Origin: Myxococcaceae bacterium
GTDB lineage: Bacteria; Myxococcota; Myxococcia; Myxococcales; Myxococcaceae
Length of the DNA: 5,127 nt
Reading direction: 5' to 3'
Assembly (NCBI GenBank): GCA_018262385.1
Contig: JAGSPQ010000356.1
Coordinates: 1 to 5,127 of the forward strand
Of the stretch, positions 1 to 5,127 are shown piece after piece. The number at the start of each line of letters is the position of its first letter. Positions within the stretch are counted from its first letter, which is position 1. Below the pieces are notes generated by a model. That model was not told where the DNA came from. It searched no databases and saw only the letters and a list, made by a program, of their open reading frames with translations. Made by a program: the position numbers and the translations under genes.

Positions 1-357
1 CGAGCGGAGGGTGTCGATGTGGCCCAGGTTCTGCGGCTCGGACATCGCGACCACCAGGGTCTTCCCGTCGTCGCGCAGCTGCAGCGGCAGGGCGTTCAGG
101 TCGCGCGCGACCGGCGAAGGGACCTTGGCGCGCACCTGCGGCGGCACGCCCGGAATCGAGTCGAGGTTCACCGAGATGACGTTCAGCTGCTTGCTGAGCG
201 CTTTGACCAGCATCTCCTCGGTGAGGATGTTCATCCGCACCAGGATCTCGCCGAGTCTGCCCCCCCACTTCTGCTGCTCGTTGAGCGCATTGGTTATCTG
301 CTGCTCGGTGAGCACGTTGGCTTTGAGGAGAAGCGTTCCCAGCTTGATCGAGGCCAT
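1..357 (-). CDS. GspE N-terminal / MshEN-type domain protein (5' part, cut by window edge)
   Basis: The frame starts at ATG 357-355 and stays open for 119 codons to the left edge, so the C-terminal part is missing. It begins MASIKLGTLLLKANVLTEQQ. Residues 5-28 and 34-57 are two tandem 24-residue copies of the pattern [R/K]LG..(hydrophobic)2...(hydrophobic)2....[L/I]...L..Q, separated by exactly five residues. This is the arrangement of the MshEN domain, which binds cyclic di-GMP in the type IV pilus ATPase MshE. Residues 60-119 continue with the usual second subdomain, including the V-x-P-x-x-V-A-R-D...P-L segment and LVVAMSEPQNL. The domain occurs at the N terminus of GspE/PilB/MshE assembly ATPases. 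It also occurs in short stand-alone or response-regulator-linked proteins common in Myxococcota. Without the C terminus I cannot tell these apart. The gene follows the permease by 23 bp with no clear Shine-Dalgarno sequence and probably shares its transcript. A run of seven Gs codes residues 31-33. Domain assignment is firm; function is not. Confidence 0.85.
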   Translation of the reverse strand, partial: MASIKLGTLLLKANVLTEQQITNALNEQQKWGGRLGEILVRMNILTEEMLVKALSKQLNVISVNLDSIPGVPPQVRAKVPSPVARDLNALPLQLRDDGKTLVVAMSEPQNLGHIDTLRS

Positions 358-380
358 TGAAGGATTGGGATTCTACTGAC

Positions 381-1358
381 TTACGCGCGGGGGTCGAGCA
401 AAGCCCTCAAGGCTTCGCCCAATTCGTTCAGCGCCAGCACCGTCGCGGCGATGCACATTCCGGGGAATACGGCGAGCCACCAGGCCCCGGGGTGGGTCAG
501 ATACCGGTGGGCCTGGGTCAACAGCTCGCCCCAGCTGGCGGTGGGGGGCGGGGCGCCGAGCCCGAGGAAGGACAGCGCGCTCTCGATCAAGATCGCCGAG
601 GCGACCGCGAAGGTGGCGGCGACCAGCACCGGAGACAGCGCGTTGGGCAGCAGGTGGCGCACCAGGATGCGGGCGTCGGAGAGGCCGAGCGCGCGGCTGG
701 CGGTGATGAAATCCAGCCCCTTGAGCTTGAGCACCTCGGCGCGCACCAGTCGGGCGATGTCGGTCCACCGGGTGAAGCCGATCACCAGCACCAGCGGGAA
801 GAGGCTGGAGATCCGCAGCAACCCCAGCACCGCGAGGACGAAGAAGAGCGTGGGGAAGGTGATCATGATCTCGGTCACCCGGGAGATCACCGCGTCGACG
901 CCCCGGCCGTAGTAGCCGGCCAGCCCGCCGAGCAGCAGGCCGATCGCCACGCAGAGCGCGACCGAGAGCAGCCCGACGGTGAGGCTGACCCGCGCGCCGT
1001 GGATCAGCCGGGCGAGGACGTCGCGGCCCAGCTCGTCGGTGCCCAGCCAGTGGTTGCCGTCCGGCCCCCAGGGCGGCGGGGTGTCGCGGACGGCGGCGTT
1101 GGCGGCGAAGGTCTGGTTGGGGCCCCACGGCACCGGGGTGCGCCAGATCCACTCCGCCCTCACGGCCAGCGCCTGCTGGGTCGCGCCCCGCAGCGGCACC
1201 GGGCGGGTCAGCATCGGCAGCCAGTGGGTGCGGCCGTCGAGGCGGACGGCGAGCGGCAGGTCGGCGGCGAGCAGATCGGCGGCGATCGCGGTGAGCACCA
1301 GGGCGATCACCGCCCACAGCGCCAGCCGCCCGCGCAGCTTGAGCCGGGATCGGCGCAT
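381..1358 (-). CDS. ABC transporter permease, DppC/OppC family, YejE-like layout
   Basis: This 325-residue inner-membrane protein is one of the two channel subunits of a peptide-type ABC importer. A first transmembrane helix (about 10-30) is followed by a long periplasmic stretch (about 31-102). Next comes the family hallmark HWLGTDELGRDVLARLIHGA (103-122). Five more helices follow, near 122-147, 163-180, 184-200, 240-262 and 291-312. The EAA-type cytoplasmic loop that docks the ATPase is intact at about 216-239 (D-F-I-T-A-S-R-A-L-G-L...R-H-L-L-P-N). The 70-residue insertion between helix 1 and the HWLGTD motif, with V-R-L-D-G-R-T-H-W-L-P-M, resembles the E. coli YejE group more than plain DppC. 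I infer only an architectural similarity, not the same substrate. The ATG overlaps the upstream stop as TGATG, and a strong GGAGGAGG sits just before it. The family call is secure; the substrate is unknown. Confidence 0.95.
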   Translation of the reverse strand: MRRSRLKLRGRLALWAVIALVLTAIAADLLAADLPLAVRLDGRTHWLPMLTRPVPLRGATQQALAVRAEWIWRTPVPWGPNQTFAANAAVRDTPPPWGPDGNHWLGTDELGRDVLARLIHGARVSLTVGLLSVALCVAIGLLLGGLAGYYGRGVDAVISRVTEIMITFPTLFFVLAVLGLLRISSLFPLVLVIGFTRWTDIARLVRAEVLKLKGLDFITASRALGLSDARILVRHLLPNALSPVLVAATFAVASAILIESALSFLGLGAPPPTASWGELLTQAHRYLTHPGAWWLAVFPGMCIAATVLALNELGEALRALLDPRA

Positions 1359-2335
1359 CAGGCCTCCTCCCCGACCCGGATTCGCGGGTCGGCCAGGCCG
1401 TAGAGCAGATCGGCGATCAGCACCGAGACCATCGTCACCAGCGCGGCGAGGGTGCAGATCGCCATCACCACCGGGTAGTCGCGCAGGGAGATCGCCTCGA
1501 ACGCCAGCAGCCCCATCCCGTTGATCCCGAACACCCGTTCGACGACCACGCTGCCGCCAATCAGGTGGGGCAGCGACATGCCGAGCATCGTCACCACTGG
1601 CAGCAGGCTGTTGCGCAGCGCGTGGCGGAAGATCACCGACCGCTCGGGGATTCCGCGCGCCCGCGCCGCCCGCACGTAGTCCTGGGCGAGCGCCTCCTGC
1701 ATCGCCGCGCGCACCTGCCGGCTGACCACCGCCAGCGTCGGGTAGCTCAAGCAGAACACCGGCAGCACCAGGTGCCAGGCGGTGTCGAGGATCCGCCCGG
1801 GCAGCGGCAGGCTGGCGGCGCCTTCCGACGCGAGGCCCTGGAACGGGAAGAGGTCGCCCAGCACCAGCAGCAGCATCACCGCCACCCAGAAGGTGGGCAT
1901 CGCGTAGAGCAGGTAGAGCGAGACGCTCAAGCCCCGGCGGAGCACCGAGTGGGGCCGGGCCGCGGCGTGGACTCCGATCGGGATTGCCAGCAGGTAGGCG
2001 AGGAACAGCGAGACCAGCGCGAGCAGCAGCGTCTGGGGCAGCGCCTCGGCGAGCTTCTCGGAGACCAGCCGGTGATCCTGCAGCGAGCGGCCGAAGTCGA
2101 AGGTGAGGATCTTCTTCAGCCAGCGGCCGTACTGCACCGGCAGCGGCAGGTTCAGCCCGTGCGCCTCGCGGAAGGCGGCGGTGGCGGCGGCCGATCCTCC
2201 GGCGGCGGAGGCCGACTCGGTGTCGAGCTGCAGCGGATCGCCGGGCGCCAGGTGCGAGATCGCGAAGGTGAGCAGGGTGATGCCGAGAAAAGTCGGCACC
2301 ATCTGCACCAGGCGTCGGACCAGGTACCTCCGCAT
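1358..2335 (-). CDS. ABC transporter permease, DppB/OppB family
   Basis: This 325-residue protein is the partner channel subunit of the peptide-type importer. The N terminus MRRYLVRRLVQMVPTFLGIT runs into the first helix (about 9-30) and the conserved L-A-P-G-D-P (29-34). A Gln-Tyr-x-x-Trp-Leu stretch and D-F-G-R-S (80-84) follow, as usual for the family. Further helices lie near 99-124, 134-160, 187-204, 241-263 and 286-311. The EAA loop at about 219-246 (D-Y-V-R-A-A-R-A-R-G-I...R-H-A-L-R-N-S-L-L-P) is complete. So is the C-terminal V-V-V-E-R-V-F-G-I-N-G-M-G signature (263-275), and the protein ends in A-D-P-R-I-R as usual. Length is normal. Residues 40-54 are an Ala/Ser/Gly-rich low-complexity patch in the first periplasmic loop. 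The start lies only 4 bp after the binding-protein stop and lacks a good Shine-Dalgarno sequence. Translational coupling or re-initiation is therefore likely. Confidence 0.95.
   Translation of the reverse strand: MRRYLVRRLVQMVPTFLGITLLTFAISHLAPGDPLQLDTESASAAGGSAAATAAFREAHGLNLPLPVQYGRWLKKILTFDFGRSLQDHRLVSEKLAEALPQTLLLALVSLFLAYLLAIPIGVHAAARPHSVLRRGLSVSLYLLYAMPTFWVAVMLLLVLGDLFPFQGLASEGAASLPLPGRILDTAWHLVLPVFCLSYPTLAVVSRQVRAAMQEALAQDYVRAARARGIPERSVIFRHALRNSLLPVVTMLGMSLPHLIGGSVVVERVFGINGMGLLAFEAISLRDYPVVMAICTLAALVTMVSVLIADLLYGLADPRIRVGEEA
1363..1370 (-). promoter_or_regulatory. Strong Shine-Dalgarno sequence for the DppC-type permease
   Basis: On the minus strand GGAGGAGG lies 4 nt before the ATG at 1358-1356, within the last codons (G-E-E-A) of the upstream permease. 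It supports this start together with the TGATG stop/start overlap. It is by far the best ribosome-binding site in the operon; the other starts have weak or no match. Confidence 0.7.
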
Positions 2336-2339
2336 CGGC

Positions 2340-4043
2340 TTAAGGGACCGCGACGGGCGTGGCGTTGGGGGGCAGCAGCCAGACCTTGCGCAGGTCGTAC
2401 CAGGCGAGCGAGGGATGAATGCCGCGCACGTGGGTCTTGATCGCGTCGAGCTGGGGCCGGTTGGTGAGGAAGGTGTACGGCTGATCCTCGTAGATCACCT
2501 GGTGCAGCTTCCGCTCGAGCGCGTGCCGCTCTTCGTCGTCGAAGGTGTCGCGGATCTGCTCGAGCAGCGCGTCGGCGGCCTTGCTGTCGTAGGAGACGAA
2601 GTTGCTGCCGCCGGTCTTCTGGCTCGAGTGGTAGACCTGAAACTGATCGGTGTTGAGGTCGTTGTTGTTCCACCCGAGGCTGGCGGCGTCGAAGCTGTGG
2701 GCGCGCAGCCGGCCGACGTACTGGGCGGCGTCGACCTTCTCGACGTCCATCTCGATCCCCACCTTCTTGAACTCTTCCTGCAGCAGCGGGGCCAGCTTGC
2801 TCAACTTCACCGAGTGGGGGTTGGCGAGGAAGGTGAACTTGAACGGCGCCCCGTCCTTGTCGAGCACGCCGTCACCGTTGTGATCTTCCCAGCCGGCCGA
2901 GCGCAGCAGCGCGATCGCGGCGGTGGGGTCGTAGCCGATCGGCTTCACCTGGGGATCGCACGACGCCGAGGGGCGGTAGTACGGGCAGGTGGTCGGCAGC
3001 TCGAGATCCATGTCGATGTTCTTCGCCACCTTCTCGCCGGGGTAGAGCATCGCGAGCGCGCGGCGGACGCGCGGGTCGGCGAAGAAGGGCCGCTCCTGGT
3101 TCCAGCCGATCCACGAGTAGTAGTTCTCGACGAAGTTGATCCGGTGGTAGCCGGTGATCGCCCAGGCGTTGCCGGGGGTGGGCGCCTCGATCGACCGCCA
3201 GACGCTGGGCTGGATGCGGGTCATCAGGTCGAACTCGCCGCGTTCCCACAGCTGGGTGGCGACGGTCTCGTCCTTGACGAAGCGGATCACCACCTTGTCG
3301 ACGTACGCTTTGGGGCCCCAGTACTCGTCGTTGCGCAGGTAGGTCAGCGACTTGCCGGTCTCCCAGCTGACGAAGCGGAACGGGCCGGTGCCGATCGGCG
3401 CGCGGTTGATCGGCAGGGTGTTGAAGTCGCCCTTGAGCGCCGAGGCGGGGAAGATCGGCACCGCCGAGAGCAGGTTGTTGCGGTGCATGAAGTGGGCTTT
3501 CTTCGTCGTCATCACCACCGTGTATTCGTCGGTCGCGGTGACGGTCAGCTCGGGGAAGTTGCTGCGGATCGAGTTGGTGAGGTTGGTCGGAAGCAGGATC
3601 GCGTCGAAGGTCGCCTTGACGTCCTTGCTGCCGAACTTCTCACCGTTGTGGAACTTGACGCCCTTGCGCAGCTTGATCGTGAAGGTGAGGTGGTCGGCGC
3701 TCTCTTCCCAGCTCTCGGCCAGCAGCGGCTTGAGGGTGTAGCGGGGGTGGGTCTGCCGATCGAGCTCGGCCAGGGTCTCGTAGATCGACCCGACGGTGTA
3801 GCGGGCCATCATCCCTTCGACCTGCTGATCGTGGAGCCGGTTGAGCCCCAGCGGCTCGGTGGGAACGCGGACGGTGAAGGTGCCGCCGCTGACCGGAGTG
3901 CCCTGCAGCACCTCGGGCGGCAGCTCGCCCTTGATCCAGGCGAGCGAGGGCTTGAGCGCCGGCGCGGTCGGGAGCTGGGCGGGTTTCTTGTCCTTGCAGG
4001 CGGTGAGCGCGAGGAGCAGCGCGAGCAGCAATCGGCGGTTCAT
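2340..4043 (-). CDS. Peptide-type ABC transporter solute-binding lipoprotein, family 5 (DppA/OppA type)
   Basis: This 567-residue protein is the extracytoplasmic substrate receptor of the importer encoded downstream. The signal peptide MNRRLLLALLLALTAC has a clean lipobox L13-T14-A15-C16, so the mature protein should be lipid-anchored; Lys follows the Cys. The family 5 core runs from about residue 52 to 530. It contains Y-E-T-L (88-91), L-L-A-E-S-W (107-112), the signature region F-T-I-K-L-R-K-G-V-K-F-H-N-G with K-D-V (about 121-142), P-I-G-T-G-P-F (216-222), Y-W-G (241-243) and F-A-D-P-R-V-R-R-A-L (321-330). Residues 387-398 (DHNGDGVLDKDG) look like an EF-hand-style calcium loop, and C353/C362 could form a disulfide. 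Peptides are the commonest ligands, but nickel, heme, sugars and others occur, and the ligand cannot be read from sequence. The ATG overlaps the preceding gene's stop as ATGA. Length is typical and the frame is intact. Confidence 0.95.
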   Translation of the reverse strand: MNRRLLLALLLALTACKDKKPAQLPTAPALKPSLAWIKGELPPEVLQGTPVSGGTFTVRVPTEPLGLNRLHDQQVEGMMARYTVGSIYETLAELDRQTHPRYTLKPLLAESWEESADHLTFTIKLRKGVKFHNGEKFGSKDVKATFDAILLPTNLTNSIRSNFPELTVTATDEYTVVMTTKKAHFMHRNNLLSAVPIFPASALKGDFNTLPINRAPIGTGPFRFVSWETGKSLTYLRNDEYWGPKAYVDKVVIRFVKDETVATQLWERGEFDLMTRIQPSVWRSIEAPTPGNAWAITGYHRINFVENYYSWIGWNQERPFFADPRVRRALAMLYPGEKVAKNIDMDLELPTTCPYYRPSASCDPQVKPIGYDPTAAIALLRSAGWEDHNGDGVLDKDGAPFKFTFLANPHSVKLSKLAPLLQEEFKKVGIEMDVEKVDAAQYVGRLRAHSFDAASLGWNNNDLNTDQFQVYHSSQKTGGSNFVSYDSKAADALLEQIRDTFDDEERHALERKLHQVIYEDQPYTFLTNRPQLDAIKTHVRGIHPSLAWYDLRKVWLLPPNATPVAVP

Positions 4044-4849
4044 TGCTTCGAACCCTCGCGCGGAACGCCGTGTTCATCCACTTCCACGATGGGAACGTTG
4101 GCGGGCGGGGTCATCTCGTACAGCGTCAGATCGGGCGGTTCGTTCACCACCACGTCCTTGTAGTTGAGCTCCACCCGCACCGAGCCTTTGGCGGTGAGGA
4201 CGACCCGGCGCGGGTAGGTGACGCCGCCGACCGCCTCGATGTTCTCGAACTCGAAGTCGTAGGCGTCGAGGCCGGTGACGGTGGAGCGGATCACCCGGTA
4301 GCTGGGCGGCTGGATGGTCAGCACCTGGGTGGCGGCGCCCTTCTTCAGGGTGAGCACCAGCGCGCCCTGCTCGGCGTCGAAGCGCAGCTCGGCCGACTCG
4401 TGGGCCAGGCGGGGGGCGCGGCCGAGCAGCAGCGCGGCGAGCTCGGCGGGGGGCAGCGCAATCGGGACGAAGCGGGCGACGTTCTGGGCGGTGGCGGGCC
4501 CGCGGAAATATTTGCCGGCCGTGCCGTCGTAGAGGCCGAACGTGCGCCCGTCGGAGATCAGCACCCCTTGCGGCTTGCCGAAGAAGTCGAGCGACTCGAG
4601 GTGCACGAACGCCGGGTGGGTGACCGCGGCAAAAAGGGTCACAACTCCCTTGGCTTGGGGCGAATCGACCCTCAGCCTGGCGTCACCTTTCACGCTCACC
4701 ACCCCGGTCTCGGCGACCTCGACGCGCTTGAGCAGGGCTTCGGCGGAGGTGGGCTGGCCCTCGGGTCCGAAGTCGACCCGATGGGGACAACCACAAACCA
4801 GCAAGGCGATCGGAACAAGGAGTGCAGGAAGCCGGTTGGCAGCGGGCAT
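4040..4849 (-). CDS. Predicted lipoprotein with LolA/LolB-like fold (DUF4292-like)
   Basis: Counted from ATG 4849, this is a 269-residue protein beginning MPAANRLPALLVPIALLVCG and then C21. That is a short Arg-containing n-region, a hydrophobic core and a lipobox V-C-G-C, so a lipid-anchored envelope protein is expected. The mature part alternates short beta-like strands. Landmarks are V-K-G-D-A-R-L-R-V, H-P-A-F-V-H-L-E-S-L-D-F-F-G-K-P, L-I-S-D-G-R-T-F-G-L-Y-D, then F-V-P-I-A-L-P-P-A-E-L-A-A-L-L-L-G. Later strands include Y-P-R-R-V-V-L and V-E-L-N-Y-K-D-V. This succession recalls LolB and DUF4292 proteins, which have the open beta-barrel of lipoprotein-sorting factors. That is pattern recognition, not a proven homology, and I do not name a function. 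An in-frame GTG at 4861 would add four residues and has a weak GGGA five bases upstream; I prefer the ATG. It opens the operon and overlaps the binding-protein start by 4 bp. Confidence 0.75.
   Translation of the reverse strand: MPAANRLPALLVPIALLVCGCPHRVDFGPEGQPTSAEALLKRVEVAETGVVSVKGDARLRVDSPQAKGVVTLFAAVTHPAFVHLESLDFFGKPQGVLISDGRTFGLYDGTAGKYFRGPATAQNVARFVPIALPPAELAALLLGRAPRLAHESAELRFDAEQGALVLTLKKGAATQVLTIQPPSYRVIRSTVTGLDAYDFEFENIEAVGGVTYPRRVVLTAKGSVRVELNYKDVVVNEPPDLTLYEMTPPANVPIVEVDEHGVPREGSKQ
4053..4057 (-). promoter_or_regulatory. Possible Shine-Dalgarno sequence for the solute-binding protein
   Basis: GAGGG on the minus strand lies 9 nt before the ATG at 4043-4041, inside the end of the lipoprotein gene. 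Spacing is slightly long but acceptable. With the ATGA overlap it suggests coupled translation of lipoprotein and binding protein. Confidence 0.4.
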
Positions 4850-4889
4850 GGCGGAGAACACTTGAATCCCGCTATTAACAGCAACCTAC
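4850..4889. promoter_or_regulatory. Compact divergent intergenic region, probable promoters for both directions
   Basis: Only 40 bp (28 bp if the GTG start of the lipoprotein is used) separate two divergent genes, so at least part of each promoter must lie inside the opposing gene. The stretch is clearly AT-richer than its surroundings. It holds a near-palindrome, GCTATTAACAGC, at 4871-4882 (10 of 12 positions symmetric around TTAA). I see no convincing paired -35/-10 boxes in either direction. TATTAA at 4873-4878 could act as a -10, but it would put the plus-strand start point almost at the ATG. That promoters exist here is inferred from gene orientation. Confidence 0.4.
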
Positions 4890-5127
4890 ATGACCTCAGA
4901 CGAACTCATTCATATGGTGCGGCTGGGCGGGGTGACGATGGCGTTCATTCTGCTCGCCTCGGTAGCCTCCCTCTTTGTCGCGATTGAGCGGTTGATTGCG
5001 CTCTGGGGGGTCAGTTCCCAGGCGCGGGCGTTGGGCCAGGCGATTGCCCAGCACCTGCTTCGGGGCGACGTCGCGGCAGCGCGATCGGCGGCCGAGCGGA
5101 GCACGTCGATCGTGGCCGACATCTTCC
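4890..5127 (+). CDS. MotA/TolQ/ExbB family proton-channel protein (5' part, cut by window edge)
   Basis: The frame opens at ATG 4890 and runs 79 codons to the right edge without a stop. An in-frame TGA at 4863-4865 excludes any earlier start. It begins MTSDELIHMVRLGGVTMAFI. A transmembrane helix spans about residues 13-30, followed by the family mark A-I-E-R-L-I-A-L (31-38). A cytoplasmic helical stretch then contains L-L-R-G-D-V-A-A-A-R-S-A-A-E (56-69). Proteins of this family form inner-membrane proton channels that energise TolA, TonB, gliding or flagellar machinery together with an ExbD/TolR- or MotB-type partner. The short N terminus and single first helix fit ExbB/TolQ better than MotA, but the diagnostic C-terminal helices are outside the window. 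There is no clear Shine-Dalgarno sequence. Five of the seven Ile codons are ATT, unlike the ATC-dominated genes on the other strand. It is transcribed away from the transporter operon. Confidence 0.85.
   Translation, partial: MTSDELIHMVRLGGVTMAFILLASVASLFVAIERLIALWGVSSQARALGQAIAQHLLRGDVAAARSAAERSTSIVADIF

Noticed and set aside
358..380. Possible terminator or separate promoter between the DppC-type permease and the GspE_N gene.
   Set aside because: The 23-bp gap has no hairpin, T-run or recognisable promoter boxes, so co-transcription is the simpler reading.
373..1317. A 314-codon minus-strand frame in another register of the DppC-type permease gene.
   Set aside because: The product is Arg/Pro/Ala-rich out-of-frame sequence; the register encoding the HWLGTD and EAA motifs is clearly the real one.
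357..1403. A 348-codon + strand frame opposite the DppC-type permease, and a similar 291-codon frame at 1565-2440 opposite the DppB-type permease.
   Set aside because: Both products are Gln/Arg/Gly/His-rich low-complexity translations typical of antisense shadows, with no domain or plausible start context.
2103..4163. A 686-codon open frame on the + strand opposite the binding protein and parts of its neighbours.
   Set aside because: It is antisense to well-supported genes with clear family motifs. Its product is a Val/Gly/Arg/Leu/His-rich mirror of biased codons with no recognisable domain, as expected where minus-strand codons end in G or C.
4836..4841. TTGGCA as a possible -35 box for the plus-strand proton-channel gene.
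   Set aside because: It matches the -35 consensus at five of six positions, but there is no acceptable -10 at 16-19 bp (CACTTG is the nearest), so it is probably chance.
4043..4987. A 314-codon + strand frame running through the lipoprotein gene and into the proton-channel gene.
   Set aside because: It is antisense to a lipoprotein with a good signal peptide and out of frame with the MotA/TolQ/ExbB start, and its product has no recognisable features.

Overview
This is a GC-rich window, roughly two-thirds G+C by eye. It has the near-universal G/C third positions and long antisense open frames typical of a high-GC Gram-negative genome. A lipoprotein-type solute-binding protein, a LolA/LolB-like lipoprotein, a MotA/TolQ/ExbB proton-channel protein and a GspE N-terminal (MshEN-type) domain protein together point to a didermic bacterium. 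Myxococcota or a related former deltaproteobacterial lineage is my best guess. This is inference from gene content; there is no rRNA or other marker to settle it.

Layout, right to left. At the right edge (4890-5127, + strand) is the start of a MotA/TolQ/ExbB family gene that leaves the window. Divergent from it, across only 28-40 bp, five minus-strand genes form one tightly packed apparent operon. In transcription order they are: a LolA/LolB-like lipoprotein (4849-4040); a family 5 (DppA/OppA-type) peptide-binding lipoprotein (4043-2340); a DppB/OppB-type permease (2335-1358); a DppC/OppC-type permease (1358-381) with a YejE-like periplasmic insertion; and the first 119 codons of a GspE N-terminal/MshEN-domain protein (357-1, cut by the left edge). 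The junctions are a 4-bp ATGA overlap, a 4-bp gap, a 1-bp TGATG overlap and a 23-bp gap.

How the genes fit together. The binding protein and two permeases form the periplasmic and membrane half of an ABC peptide (or related small-molecule) importer. The two cytoplasmic ATPases (DppD/DppF type) that normally complete it are not in the window, and the next downstream gene is not an ATPase. The lipoprotein in front is translationally coupled to the binding protein and may act in lipoprotein or envelope handling, but its role is unknown. The MshEN-type protein carries two 24-residue motifs with the 5-residue spacer known from cyclic-di-GMP-binding MshE. This makes a link between second-messenger sensing and this locus the most interesting lead.

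I found no RNA genes, CRISPR arrays, insertion sequences, attachment sites or convincing terminators. There is no gene-free stretch longer than about 40 bp. I do not see an obviously new biological system; the findings are moderate leads.
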